From positions 22,358,501 through 22,422,500 of the forward strand of contig NC_079886.1 of assembly GCF_029227915.1 (NCBI RefSeq): a DNA stretch of 64,000 bases. Reading direction: 5' to 3'. Position numbers and translations under genes: made by a program. Of the stretch, positions 27,024-41,900 are shown in pieces. Source of the stretch: Hydractinia symbiolongicarpus (taxonomy: Eukaryota > Cnidaria > Hydrozoa > Anthoathecata > Hydractiniidae). Under the pieces are notes generated by a model. It saw only the letters and a list, made by a program, of their open reading frames with translations, did not search any database and was not told the origin of the DNA. How positions within the stretch are numbered: position 1 is the first letter of the stretch; every line of letters starts with the position of its first letter.

Positions 27024-28317
27024 TTGATAATTTAGTATCTATATAATATACAAATGTAGTTAATACAATAATATTTTCACAATATAGAGACAAAAATGCT
27101 AGCTAGCTAAAAACATATAGCTAGCTAGCTATAGCTAATCAGTACATTTATAGATGAATTTCTTTGTTTATATCTTAAGAGCGGTAATCTCATCTTTTGG
27201 CATCTGCATGGCAGGAAAAAGATGGGGATGGTTGCTGAAGCTGTTTTTTCAGTTCATTTCATTACACAAAGCCATTGTTAAGACTTTGAAATAATTAAAA
27301 AAATCAGAATGCATTAATCTACACTCGATAGTAGTTTAAAACCTCAAACAATGTTTCAGTTAGAAGAAATCCACAGGAAAATATCTCTCTTCATTCAATC
27401 CTAGCATCTTTCTTCCTGTCACGCAAATGAAGAGCTTACCACTAAAAAGTAAACAAATAATGTTGTGCAGGATTTCATATAATTTCACTGCATTTATAAC
27501 ACATTTTACTAAAAACTCGCATTCTCTCTCTGCTGACAAACATTAAAAAAAACACACAGCAGGCATTTTTTTAATTCTCCTTTCTAAAATTTTGGTCTAC
27601 TTATTTTAATAAGGCTACCCACACAAAAAATGCTTTCTTTGTGTGAGGCACGTGTGTGTTGCAGTACTATTATTAAATATGTAAAAAAAATCAACATTTT
27701 TTACTACAATCCTATCACTTCTTCTCTTCCATGTTGGCTTGTTATTTGTTGTTGCTGATGGAGTTGACTCTCCGGTAAGATTTTTATGGCTGTTACACTT
27801 TTACAAGTAAAATCCCTACGGTGGAGCGTTTATCCTGCCTTCGGAAATGTGCGAGTTCAAATCCCACGGAAAGCAAAAAATGTTTTTTGATAAGGTTACT
27901 GTATGACAATGCAGCCTAAAATATTTTTTAACAATTCTTAGGTATTCATTAAAATTCAGTTTATATCAAACTTAGGTTTATTTGACTGTCAGGTTTTATG
28001 TCACAGCTTCGGGTTTTAGTTCGGAAAATTATAAACAGGTTTGTTTGTTCTCGGTTCCCGGTTATCAAGTGACCTGTATTTACTATCCGTCAGCATCCAT
28101 TCCGGGCCAACAACAAACACACATGTGGTCATTTTTCTTCATTAGCCATGGCCAGCGCCTGGCTGGTAAACCCTAAAAAAAATTAATCATAGTTTATAAG
28201 CCATTTAACAATAGCTCTGGAAATAATGACCATCGCTAGTTAGCTACAATGTCTGCTAGTTCTTTGACTTTGTTCTGGTGTTGATGGTCTAGCTACCTAG
28301 GCTAGCTTCACAGCTGA

Positions 28318-28660
28318 ATAAATAGATGTGCATATTTTTATGGATAGCCTCACGAATATCAAGGGATGTACCTTCTATATTATTTGTATATTATTCCCAT
28401 TAGGGGCCATGGCGGAGATGGAGAGACCTAGGGTTATTTAATGCTTATTTTGAGCTAAGCAGACCCAATTAGGGGCTGACGTTCTATCAGACAACTCCGT
28501 CAGTGTGCCACCACATCCCCAACGGCCCACACAGTGTTTCATCTTCCCAATCTCTCTCACATGGCTTGGGTTAACCTAGGGCTATGATAATATTTACTTG
28601 CCCATATTAAACCACCACCTAGAGGAATCGAACCCTGATCTACAAAGTGCGAGAGTTTTT
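28318..28660 (-). mobile_element. tRNA-derived SINE, unit 2 copy
   Basis: Carried along by the block duplication, 6010 bases from the copy at 22308; not an independent insertion. Confidence 0.85.
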
Positions 28661-28924
28661 ATTTATTAATTTTGAAATTAGTTAGCTATGTAGGAAATTA
28701 TTTTATGGGCAATTGAAAAAATATTTTTGTCTTTTTTATAGGCATATGACTGATTAGACTGATTACATGGTGGCTGATAAATAAAAATAGACAAAAATCT
28801 TTTCAGCGTTATTTTTTATTATAGTTAATCATTCAGGTCAGAATGTCATGTAGTCTAACTTTCGGTTGAGTGAGAACAGGGACATTTCACGGTTTACTTA
28901 TTTTTTATTTTGTTTATAATATAG

Positions 28925-29555
28925 TTAAAGGGAACACAAGGTATAAAATGATGTTGGACTTATATTATAGAGCTTAAAAAGTTGGTTAACAAGTCTTTTT
29001 AAATTTTTTCGTTCTCAAGATATTCACATTTAAAGAATTTCGGATTTAATTATGTTGGATATTATAAAGGTGAATAATTGATTAACATAATTATGTTAAT
29101 CAATTCACCTTTGCTTGCCTCAAGCCTCCTAGTATTTTTCCAACAACCTAATAACTTAGGATCTGCAACTTGTTTTGCAATAAAAGCTTCTGTGTAAGCT
29201 TGTATAGGCCCTATATGTTTACCGACAAAATTTGATCGCAAACCGACATGCAGATCCCAAGTTATGGGTTTGTCAGCAAAAAAACTAAGAGGCCTGGAAT
29301 GAGCAAACCAGTGTCATTTTAAAAAAAAATTATTTTAATCAATTCACCTTTATAATATCTATGCATTGATAAAGTTTGAATACACATCCCTTAACAGGTC
29401 TAAAATTACTGATGACAGAAAATGTTAAACTTTGCTATTGCTTAAATATTACATCATAATTTATGCAACATAATTAAATCTGAATATCTTAAGAACCAAC
29501 TTTTTAAGCTCTATCATATAACTCCAATATCATTTTTACCTCAGGTTCCCTTTAA
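28925..29555. mobile_element. TIR element, 631 bp, unit 2 copy
   Basis: Duplicate of the element at 22915-23545 with the same arms and central palindrome, carried along by the block duplication. Confidence 0.8.
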
Positions 29556-31412
29556 GGTAAAAAAAAATATACTCTTTTTAATAATTAAATGTTGGATTTT
29601 CTTTTTAATTATTCAATATTTCGCAATAGATTACATAAATCTTGTTTCCAGTTTCCAAAGTGATTTTTGAATTAGAATTTATTTTTTCTATAGTAATAAA
29701 TAATTATTTATAATAGAGTCTGACAGACAAATAGATAGAAAGGAACTAATGTCAATTGCCTGAAATAAATCTTAACAGCCTCAAGATTGTTGTTTTGTCG
29801 ACACTGAACAAGGTGATGGATGCTGTTTTCCCCTTTTTTTAAGAATTACAGTAACTTTTCATAATTTTTGACCGATAACAAAGGGGGTATCCTAATAAAA
29901 AAAAAGAAATCAGATAGCTTTCCTCTTGTCATCATGCTATGATTTTGTGATTGCTTATAGCACAATATCAACAATAACATTGTTTTACAGCATCAGTTCT
30001 GTAGCTAACTGGTTAGCTTACTATTTTGTTCACAAAAAACTTTAATTTTTGAGGAGAAGCTTCCATGCTATGATAGGTAAACAATACTGTGGCTGAAGTT
30101 TGATGGTAAAAATCTTAACAATGCTATGTAAAGGTTGTGCTTTATTCTCCAACATAACTTGCTGCTAAGAAAGTATGGATATTGTATGAATGAATGAATG
30201 AAATAAACATATATTTCAGTTTACAAGGAGATAAATACATTATTAATTAAAAATTATGCCCTAGTAAACCCCGGAAACTGTTAGCAGAGCTCGAAGTATG
30301 ACAGCCACCATGGACAATACAAAACACACAACTTACACAGACAGCACTACAAAACAAGACAGACAAGCGAAAAAATATGAAAGTATTGCAATTGCAAATC
30401 CCAAGAAAAAAAGTGGTGTGAAAGTGATTGTGAATAATCGAGGTATCCGTCAATTAAAGTATACTCCCCTTAATTGAGGTACACTGTACTAGTGTTTTTG
30501 ACTCTACAGTCCTTAGTTTAGGTAAGCAGTTGCTAAATACTATAGGAAACAACCGCAAAAGATATTCTTCAAGCTTCTAACTGGAACAAACGAGAAATTG
30601 CCCTGTACTGTTTTCTATGATTTCATCTTCTTTGCTGTGAACAAAGAATAACAGAAAATTGAAAACTTTTACTTTAAACCTGTTGTATTTGGCTATCTCG
30701 TAAACATTGTGTAATATTTATAGGCTAATTGCATGAATAATAACACAAAATGTATTTCTATTGAAATGAGTAGATACAACACGTGCTGTATGTGTTTGAC
30801 AATTTATGGAAAATTTGGGGATTGGTTAGGAATGCAGTTGCCTCCTTCATGCTTCGTCAGATGCACAAATATATAATGCATATCCTGAGCATCAAGATAT
30901 ATAAGACTACCTTAAAACTTAGTTTTACTGTAGTTTAACAACAAAATTGTTTAAACAGGATGACAGTCTGTAAAAAAAACTTATGTACTTTGCTTGCATG
31001 TAACAGTTAGACACATCTATAGGTTAAATCTTGAAAAAAGACATGACATTGGTGTAACGATGTTTAAACACGATACATAATTTAAACTGTTGTATTAGGT
31101 GCCTGATGGCACGATTACACCTAACCCCACATGGCATATGTAGTTGTAAGTTTCTGAAAACCCTGGCCGGTAATTTACAACTCACTAATATGAGCAAATT
31201 GTTTCAACTTTGTTCATTTATCTTGATACACTTTTTAAAGAATGTTTTTTAGTCTGTGTGCTTGTAAAAAGTATAAGTATAGTTCTTCAAAAATAGAACT
31301 AGTTTTTACTATGCTTGTACTAATTTCTAGCATTCTACTATTAGATATTAATTATTTTGTTCCACTGGCTAACTGTATAAAAACACCATTTGTTCAGTTC
31401 TAGGAATATAAA

Positions 31413-31871
31413 ATGAAATCTCTTGTAAAGTATGTCAGCATAAGAAATTGTCTTATTCTAAGAAGATATGTATTTGGTACATTAACCCATTATTCATCTA
31501 ATCCTGTTGATTTTCCTGATATGGGTCCTCCAATACCGGTTTACAAGAAAAAGGCAAACGAATCAATTGAAAAGATGAAGGCAAGATTGCTGTACCAAAG
31601 TAGAAAACGAGGAATGACTGAAAACGGGTTAATCTTGAGTAACTTTGCTGCAAAGCATTTAAATTCCTTTACGAAACAGCAACTTGATGAGTTTGATGTT
31701 CTCATTAACAAGCCTTCAAATGACTGGGATATTTTTTATTGGATAATGGAGAAAGACGTAACTCCAGATGAGTACAACACTGAAGTAATGAACATGCTGA
31801 AGAAATTTACTAGAAACGAGAAAATGGAATTAAGATATTGTCAACCAGATTTGCAGTTTGAAAATAAATAA
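31413..31871 (+). CDS. SDHAF2: Succinate dehydrogenase assembly factor 2, copy 2
   Basis: A 152-codon frame whose protein is identical to that of 25403-25861, including the RGxxE motif and the NDWDIFYW block, with the same upstream splice-acceptor-like sequence and an AATAAA signal at 31937-31942. Both copies are intact. Nothing in either shows relaxed constraint, as expected if the duplication is very young or if one copy is an assembly artefact. Copy 2 lies about 1.06 kb upstream of MTRR on the same strand. Confidence 0.93.
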   Translation: MKSLVKYVSIRNCLILRRYVFGTLTHYSSNPVDFPDMGPPIPVYKKKANESIEKMKARLLYQSRKRGMTENGLILSNFAAKHLNSFTKQQLDEFDVLINKPSNDWDIFYWIMEKDVTPDEYNTEVMNMLKKFTRNEKMELRYCQPDLQFENK

Positions 31872-32343
31872 GCTGTGCATGTGTTTTTGTAATATTAATG
31901 CTTCTTTCGTGTGTAAAACCTGAATTCGAAATGTAAAATAAATGTATCATAACTTATTTTTGTATTTTTGTTTTAAATATTGTAAGTTTGTTGTTGAAGT
32001 GACTGTTTTTTGTGCCAGATCATAATTCAGCAGTATAAAGATACTGTAAACCCATTTCTAGCATACATGATTTATTTCTCCACTCACATGTAACTATAAA
32101 TGAAACATATGTATTTTTCTCTTAATGATACATTAAACTGTCATTCTGTGAGAAGGTTAACATTCTTTTACAGGAAAAATAAGTTTCTTAAGTTTTATTT
32201 TATTCCACTGATAACATGATCTGATGACATAATCATGTGACTGCTTTGTATCACCAGTTTCTTTAATGGCTGTTGCAACTAAATAATAATTTAAGAAGGT
32301 TTTATTTTTTATTTTTTTGCAAACTTACTTTATACATTACTCG

Positions 32344-32589
<246 letters not shown>

Positions 32590-32928
32590 CTGCAAATATT
32601 TTTAATTTATTTTAATAATGACAAAATCTACACATTTTTTTGTTATTAAAAAGTGTGAATTTTGCAAACCACAATTATTGTCTACATGTTATTTATATTT
32701 CTAGTTTCCATAACATTTATCAAAAATGTGTACCCAAAGATCACAGAAAAATAACAGAAAAAATGTCCTATAGTCACCCCTTTTTTTCAAAAACACAATA
32801 TTAGAAAAAAAATTGTGGGGAGACTAACCCCAATCCTGATACACCCTAAATATATATTTATTTTATTACTATTGTAGATATTTGCTGTAATGCTATAACA
32901 AAAATTAATTATATTAAAGAAACTTCTC

Positions 32929-35900
32929 ATGCCTGCTTGCAGCAAAAAAAAATTCTTAATTTTATATGGTTCACAAACTGGACAAGCAGAAGCAATCTCT
33001 GAAGAGATTTTCGACCAAGCACACAAACAAGGTTTTAATCCATCACGATTTTGCTTAAGTCAAGTTGAAAAAAAGGTTATTAACTTGTATATTATAACTT
33101 TTCTACCTTTTATGAAAATAGAAACTCGGAATTTAAACAATATTTATTTTAGTTCTCTATTGAAAAGACGAGTTGCGTTGTGTTTGTATGTTCAACAACT
33201 GGTGAAGGTGAACCTCCCGATACAGCTCTAAAATTTTTCCGAAGAATTAAAAAGAAAACTTTATCATCAAGGTTTTTGTCAAATTTGACCTATGCCTTTT
33301 TAGGTATGTATCTTAAAATCCTGAATATTTTGGTATGCATTTCAAAGTCACCCAAGAAGATATTATGATGCCTTTAATGTAAGTAAAAATTATTATATAC
33401 CTATTGCATAATGATTTTCTCTTTAGCCCTTGGAGACAGCAACTACACAAATTTCTGTGCTTGTGGCAAAGGTATTGATCAGCGCTTGAAAGATTTAGGA
33501 GCCTCGCATTTTTATGACACTGGTTATGCTGATGATGCAGTGGGGTATTTATTTTTCTTTTAGTTGTTTCATTAGAAAATGTTTTCTGGGTATATATTTC
33601 TCTGTTGTTGTTTTTAATTGGGTGGACTGTAAATAATGAGGGTTCTTTTCTTAAGTTGTCATCACATTAAAATGTGTCATGATAACATTATAGGTCTATT
33701 AACTCTGTTACCTTATTGAGCACTCTTCAATGAATTAATTTTCTTAATGTGTTTCTCTCTTCTTTAAAGAAAAGTGCTCAATACTTTATGCGGATTAATT
33801 ATAATCTTTAAAATTATATTTTGAGTAAAATAAAAAACTGCACACGTTCCTCAAAACTTAAAATTTCTTGCACGTTTGCAATCATCAGTTGAGTTCATAT
33901 TCTTAAAGATTACAATGCAATAATCTTAAAATAATATTATAATGACTTTGTTTATGTTACTAATCCTTCGTTTCAAGATACGTATTTTTTCACATGTCTA
34001 CATTTAGAAATGAACTCATTCTTTTTGTTTAAAAATTTTTTATCTTTATAAATAGCTATTTCCAGTTTCTCTGACATGCTAAATAGTATACCACTATCAG
34101 TCTCTGTTGTAAACTGTTTCACCATAAAAGTCTTAATATACAACCAATATGAACAAACAAGATATCAACAGAAGCTTTCTTCCACAGCAATAGTCACACA
34201 AGTCAATACAAACAAGGGCTGTCTTTAACAGCATATAACATTAAGAATCTTGATTGTGATATCAATCACTCAACCAAACTATAACAGCAATAACGGCGAT
34301 TCTATACTCTATTGTTTATATCACCTATAACGATAGTAACACGACACATACAAATTGCACACACAAATTACATTATATCATTAGTATATTCTACTCAAAT
34401 GACTACACTAATATCATTTTTTATTCTTACCAACTCATTGTTTTTGTTGCTCTATACTTTTACATCGCTTTGGTTTGTTTATTTACTGATTTTACACTTA
34501 CTTTTGATACAATTTGTTGCGAAATAAAAAATTACAATGATTAAAATAGTGTTTTACTCTTAGTCTATGTTGCTCTCGAAACAAACCACCTGTTTTTGAA
34601 ATAAAATTGCTGCAGTGAAAAAAGATTTTAACTAACAAAATGCTGACAGAAAACTATTGATTTTTAAGAATTATTTTTTCAAATACTAAGAATCTAACAT
34701 GCACCTAGATATTGGCAACTGATGTTGACAATATCAATTGTCTTTAATCTTCAGTGTGTTTTGGTATATTTGTTAAAACCAGGTTTGCTAGTCAGAAAGC
34801 ATGATATTCGAGATCCTTTTCACCTTGGTTGTACAAAAACATTTTTCAGTTTTTAACTAAGCAAGTGCAGCCAGCACCATTGTTTTGGTTGTTAAATTGG
34901 TCAATGTTCTTGTTTAGGCTTGAAGTTGTTGTAGAGCCTTGGATTAAAGGACTATTTCCAGCATTAAAATCTCATTTAAATGGGTCTGTAGCAAAGGTAA
35001 AAGCAGATGCAGCAGATGAACAAAAATTGTCCTTGGAAAATACTAACAATAATCGGAATAATAAATTGACCAACGTTTCTGTTATGGTTGATGAAAAAAA
35101 AGAAACGCATGAAGTAAATTGTAACACAGAAGCTTCACTTAGATATTCAATTTCACCCTTATGCTCCTCAGGTATGTTCTTGTTTTTGATTGGTTTACCT
35201 GAACAGAATACAATTTTTATCATACAAGTTCATTTTATTTATAAATGTTTTACAGATAGAAAAAAACATTCTATGGTAACGCTCACATGCCAATAATTAA
35301 TAACTGTCCCAGCAATATATTAAATTTAAAAAAGTTTTAGAAAGAAGTTTTGCATCATTGTGTTAAATTTTTATATATAAAATTTTTTGTGATTTAAATG
35401 AAGACTTAAAAGATGCCAATTTATTAACACCCTTCCCCCACCCCCTTTTCTATTAATAATAATTAATAATCCCCCACCCCCAAATCATTTCTGACAAGTA
35501 AGCTCCAGGGGCTAATCGAGTATTTAAAATTGGGTCAGAATTCCTGAAAATTATTAGCTTAGTTAATTTTTTGTTTTGTAATATTTCATTTGAAAATATT
35601 TCTTTTTAAATAGCCTTAAAAATACCTTCATCACCAGATGCGTTTTTAAAGATTGTGCAAAATGATTCAAAAGTAAGTTAGTTAAAGTGTCCTCGTAACA
35701 CTTTAAATTACGTTTTGCTTTTAAAATATAAAATCAGTTTATGTTATTTACATAAAGGGAGATAGAAGTTTCAATGTGCATCCAAGTTCTGCAAGTGTTG
35801 TCAAGGAAGTTACTATAAATAATGCAAGATACTTAACATCAGATGATTTGGTTAAAACAACCATGGAGATTGAACTGGATATTGCGGTATATTTTAATTT

Positions 35901-38900
35901 GTCAATTAATTCATAATTCAGGGAATTCCACTAAGGATAACCTGGGCCCAGATTATTTTTTCACTGGGGCTATCTTTTCTCCCTAACAATTGTAGAACCA
36001 GGGGTATTTTATTTCCTTTTGCCGTCAAAGCCATTTTTCGCACATGTTTTTAACAAATAAAGATGTGAAATGTTTCTTTTTCTAAAAGACTTGTACTGCA
36101 AAAATATCACAATTTAAGAAAAAAAATGAGAATGTGCAGAAGATTTATTTATAGTAGCATGCATTTACATTGTATTAAAAAATAAAACAGCTCCTTTAAG
36201 AGCTTTTGGCAAGAAGTAAATTGTAAATGCTGAAACACTCTTTGCATACGATTATTAGCATAACACTTTTCTCTTTCAAGAAAGAAAAAAAAGATTTGAA
36301 ATAATTCTTATGCAAGCTTTTTTTATACAGTTAAGAATTATTATACTTTCTATAAATACATGTAAACAAAAATAATATTAGAATATACTCAAGAATAATA
36401 TTGAAAGTTGTAAAAACCACAAGAAGACACAAACCAAGTCATCATGTTTGAATTGTTAATTAGAGAAAAAAAAAGATAAATGTTCTATAATAGCTTTGCA
36501 TGTTAACATCGCAATTTTTCAAAAGCGATGTGTATTTTTTGCATGTTAAATAGTTTGTACCCCTGGGTAGCGTTTGCTGGTGTGGACGCAATTCTCCTTA
36601 ATTCTAAGCCATCTATATAAAAAAATTTATGTGTCGTGCCGCATTTCATTATTTATATTGACGTGAATAAAATTTCTTTCTCTGTAATAAAATATTTGAC
36701 ATGCTTTGATAATATAAAATGTTTTCAGAAAATGAAAATGAAAAAAGGAAACTTGAAAATTTTCCCATCCACTCTGCATTTCTGTAAACAACTGTAAAAT
36801 GACAATGAACAAGTAAAAATAGCTTCCCTGTTACATTAGATGTGTAACATTTTTATCTGTTTTGAGTTGACTATAACCGTCAATTAAAAAATATTTAGAA
36901 CACACTATTTACTTATCAACCTGGAGATTCTTTCGGAATTTTATGTGAAAATAAAAAGGAGCATGTAGATTATTTACTACAAAGGTATGAAAACATTCTG
37001 TACATCACTTAACCTATATGTAGATTACTTCACCTATTGTGTTATATGTGGCATATGTCTTTAATTTTCTTCAAGGCCCACATAGAGAAGTTCTGTGTAT
37101 AATGCGAGTTTCCTGTCTCCCAATGGGAGAATGTTTAGAAGAACATAAAGCAATTTAAATTTCATTTATCTTGTTGTGATCTTAGACATAATGTGTCTAA
37201 AAATGTTATTGTACATACTTATCAGATACATTAGTGCCTGTTATTTAGACGCAGTGTATTACCAGAAAAAAACCCAAAGCATTACAAGTGTTTCGTTTTT
37301 TTGTTAATTACTCCTTTATGAGTGTTTGTTAGAAAAAACCCTTACAAGAAAAAATAAATAATAACATTGACCTTTTCGAATTTTTATAAAGACAGAAAAA
37401 GCAGTGTATGATGATTCATGCTCAATGATGTTAGTTTTGGAGAACAGTTGGCATGCATTTGAAAATATCTTTAAAGATTCCCTTAATAAAACAAAGAGAT
37501 TTATTGTTTTAGATAACAGTATTTAGATAACTTTGTCCTGCATGCTATTGGTATTATAACTTTAGTATTTTATATTTTTAGATTACAAAGTGAAGATACT
37601 TCAGATAATATTATATCATTTGAAATATTACATGATACAAAGAAAAAAGGTTTTTAAATATTTTGTAAAATTCCAGTTAAATTTTCTAATCTATTTCCCA
37701 CAAAATCCTTTTTATAATATAAAAATACTAAAAAATAAGAGACGTGGAAAATATAATTTTTTAACTAAACATTTTAGCACCTAAAATTCCTAGTCACCTA
37801 CACTATCCAAGTACACTGAGAGAAGTTCTGACAAAGGATGTTGATTTCTGTGCTGTGCCTAGAAAGGTTTGAAGTTTCATATTACAATTTCGACGGTACT
37901 GCTGCTTGCGTAGGTTTAAAACTGCTGGTTGCATTGGCTTAATACTGTCAGTTAAATCAAGAAGAATGAAACAGACGTATTTTTTTGCGGTGAAGGTGTT
38001 GTATTTTAACTGAACGTTATTTTTAGGCTTTTCTTCGCATGCTTGTTGATTACACTGAGGATGAATCCGAGAGAAGAAGATTACAGGAATTATGCAGCAC
38101 ACAAGGTGAGATATTATAGTTATTTTTATTTTAAAAAACACAATGGTTGTGGCTGTTGTTTTCAAAACAAGATTAAATACATAATAAAAACTCAAATAAA
38201 AAAATCTATTTGTAATAGTATTACAAAATAGTTGTGTACATGTCAAAGACACTAATTATTAAAATTACTAGACAGACTTCTTGGGTTCCTCAACCAACTA
38301 TCCAAAAAATTCAGTAAATTCTTCAGGTTTCTGGAAAAATGTTACTGATGACAACTGATTTTCGTATTTCTAATGGAGATTTGGCAACCTAAAGCTGTTA
38401 GGAAAATGTTAAAATCTAGTCTTCCTTATAGAATATGTTTCTTAATTCTTAACTTGAAATTCAGGCCCAATATTCTTATAAAGGGTTTAGGTGCACACCA
38501 TTCTTAGTTTATTTAAGGCTACCCAAGCGCACCATTCTCCGTGTTTGGCTTTTTGTTAGCAACCTTAAACAATTTTTTGCTTTTTTTCACCCAAATAACA
38601 TGAATACATTAATTTTAAAATAATGTATGATGTTCAAAAAAATGGCAAGAGCAAGACATCGTTATGTCTTTATCACTAAGCCTCTTTATTGGGCTAACAA
38701 TAATTACAATCACTTCAAGTGCGATTGCTACTCTTATATATACAAAAAAAAAAAACACTTGTCAGGATAACTGCCTCTATATTTATTTTGGTTTTAATGT
38801 ATCAATATAAACTTTTTGATTAAAAATATGGGTTGTAAGAATATCAAGTTTTCAGGTTAAAAACAATAGGTCTATGTCTAATTTTTAATTTTGATATTTC

Positions 38901-41900
38901 AATAAAAAACAGTGTAAAGCATTAAATTTTTGAAATTATAAATTCATGTCTAATTTTTTATTGTCCTAGAGGTTTATTTAGTAACTGGTTAAAGTCATTA
39001 AATAGGCTTTTAAACCTAACATGATTTTGGGTCACAGACTAAGCATACACTACTTTGGTTTTTCCAAGTGTTAATTAAACATCAAAATTGTGTGTCACCA
39101 TTGTGAATGTATTTATTTGCACCTTCTTAAATTGAGATGGTTTACCCAGCTCCTGCATCTTGTTAACTTTTAAAATTAACTGCTGTGTTTATCCTTTTTT
39201 CAAGGTTTTTTTATAAAAACTTTAAGATACAAAATTACTTTACAGTGATTTTTCCTCAAATGATAATTTTTTTATTTTTCTCCTCAAGTAATTATTTTTT
39301 AAATAGGTTTTTTCAAACTAAAATTTTTTATGAAAGTTTGATTTTTTGTTTTTGGGATATGGAGGAGGGGGGAGAACCTGTGGAGGGTGAGGAACAATTT
39401 TCAAATATGACTACAAAGAGGGGTTTTCTTTTCAACCCTTACGTTTTTAGGTTTGCTCCTTATGGTGGGAGAATAGTTTATAAGCAATGTGGATAAAAAC
39501 AATATCTCAAATCATCTTATATCATATTGATGCCAAATAAAACTTAAACCAATGGAAAAGTACTTTAAAAAATATTCATTATCCGTAATATATTCTACAG
39601 CACTTACCTACAATATATGGTAACCCCTTTTTTGAAATTCCAATTACAAACATTAATTAGGAAGTAGAATAAAACAGGGAAAACATAATATTTCTCCTAA
39701 AATATTGCTATTGTGTTCACACTTATGGTGTTCAAATTTTTGTTCTCGTGTTTCTTGTTTTAAGTTAAGAAATTTCAACTTTAAATAAATTATACAATAA
39801 TCCATTATTCAGAAGTATGGCACTTTTTACATTCCAATGTGAGCTTTTTAGCATATTTTTACATCTCAAAGGAAAAAATCTTTAAAATGCTTTTTTTCAT
39901 GAAGTAATTTTTTCTTGTAATGGCTTGGAAGTTTTTTTTGATAACTCCCCTCCATTTTGTCAAAACATGACCCAATAAATGCTGTAGTGTCACTGACACC
40001 TGTACCTAAAAATTTTTACTTTTTTATGCTAAAAATGAGTCTTTAGCTAGATATCACGGCAAATACATCAAAAAAGAGAAAAACAAACTTGGTGATGGAG
40101 ATCAGAATAAAAGCAATTTGTATTTTTAGTTCAGACTTTTTTCTTTTTTTATTTTTTAAATCAAGTTCATCATTCTATAGGATATTTATTTACATACAAG
40201 ACATAGTTTCAAAAAAATAATTTTGTTGTTATTTGAAGATATTAAAGATATATTAAGTGTGTCAAAATCGTATCTTTAAATCAAGTGTTCTATTAAAACA
40301 AACTTTTTTTTGCACTAGCTAGATAGCTTTTTTCTAAATTTTGCACAGTAAAATACCAAATTATTGCTTATAAAGCTAGCTGAAGCAACAACAATGAAAA
40401 CAACAATAAAAATCTTTTTAGAGCTATTAATTACCTTTATAGGCTATTTAGTATAGCATTTTTAACATTACAGCTTTTCGTGTTGTCTCCCTTCCTTATC
40501 AAAACAAACCTTCAATTGTATTGTTATTTATTATATTTTACTGCAAAAAAAAAGGAATACTGAAAGATAATTTATCTATTTTATTTCTCAACAGGTTGTC
40601 TATATTCTTGCAATAAAGCGGGTATAATTTCTTGCACCTTGACCTTCTGAGTTGTCTGGTTTCAAAACGTTATTTAGAATCTGAAAGAATAGAAAGTATC
40701 ATCAATGACGGAAATCTTACTTCAGTCATTTTGTAGCCCCCTTTTTTTCCCACAATGTAATAAATTTTTCTCACAATATATTATATGCTATCACTTCAGT
40801 AGAATATTTAGAATTCATGGATTTTGGAGAAAATATTTCAAATTTCACCTTTTTTAAATTGATTATTATTATGCAGATAAAGTATTAAATTGATATCAGT
40901 GTTAAGAAAAGTGATGAAGTTTTTACCTTCTGAAATAAATATAGCAATACAGTAAATTAAAAAAAGATAAGAAAAACAATTAGAAAGTTGTATGATGCTT
41001 TCTTGTAGCCAAAACTCATGCATGAGGCCTTAGCACACAAGTTGCAAGCAAATATGTGCATGACATCACATCAACAAAAAGAAAACATTGTTGGTTGTGT
41101 CAAAGAGCATATCACACACAATAGCAGATTTTCTTTTGATAATTTCGAGGTTTTAGCCACAGGGGACAAACGAAGATCACTGGAGGTCAAAGAAAGCTTA
41201 TTTATAATGCACAATAATCCGCAATTGAATAATAACATCAGATCTATTTATTTGATAAACCATAATGGTTTATTTTTTTTCTAACATTGGTACTCTTTTA
41301 TTATTTCTTAATATAAAGTATGTTTATATACTGAAACATTACGTTTACCTGAAAATGAGCATTGTTTTGCTCAAAATGTTGTACAATATAAATACAAAGT
41401 CGAGTTGTGAGTGTCCAACATGGCTGGCTGATTCATTTGAATATGTCCTTATCAGATTTCAAATTATTCTTAAGTTTTGAGTTTGATAAAGCCGGAAGCC
41501 CTGTGACATTTTTCCAATCCTGATGTGTTAAGAAATTCTTGATTTTGCTTAGATATTTAATTTAGATTTTTCTTTAAAACTTTATTCACAGATGCTGTAA
41601 AAGAAGGACTTCTGTTTCATTTTATAGGTAGCAAGGACTATAGTTTGTTTATTCGTGAACAGCTCATTGGATTGGTTGAATTATTGAAAACCTTTAAAAG
41701 CTGCCATCCACCGATAGAAAGAGTGTTAGGTTCGCTGTTGTTATTGTTATTATTGTTTACTGTATTTACTTTTTTAAGGTCTTTACACTGTTTTAAAATT
41801 CTTTAATATTTTACTTCTGTTAGAATTGCTTTCTGGTTTGCTTCCAAGAGAGTATTCAGTGGCTTGGTGAGTACTCAAAAGTTTTAAATTGTGTCTGACA

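Larger units (their letters stand above)
27024..31412. other. Intergenic region of duplicated unit 2
   Basis: Duplicate of 21014-25402 with the same contents: a SINE (28318-28660) and a TIR element (28925-29555). No other gene is visible. Confidence 0.6.

Noticed and set aside
37803-38252. 149-codon minus-strand frame
   Set aside because: Antisense shadow over MTRR exons 9 and 10, with no recognisable domain.
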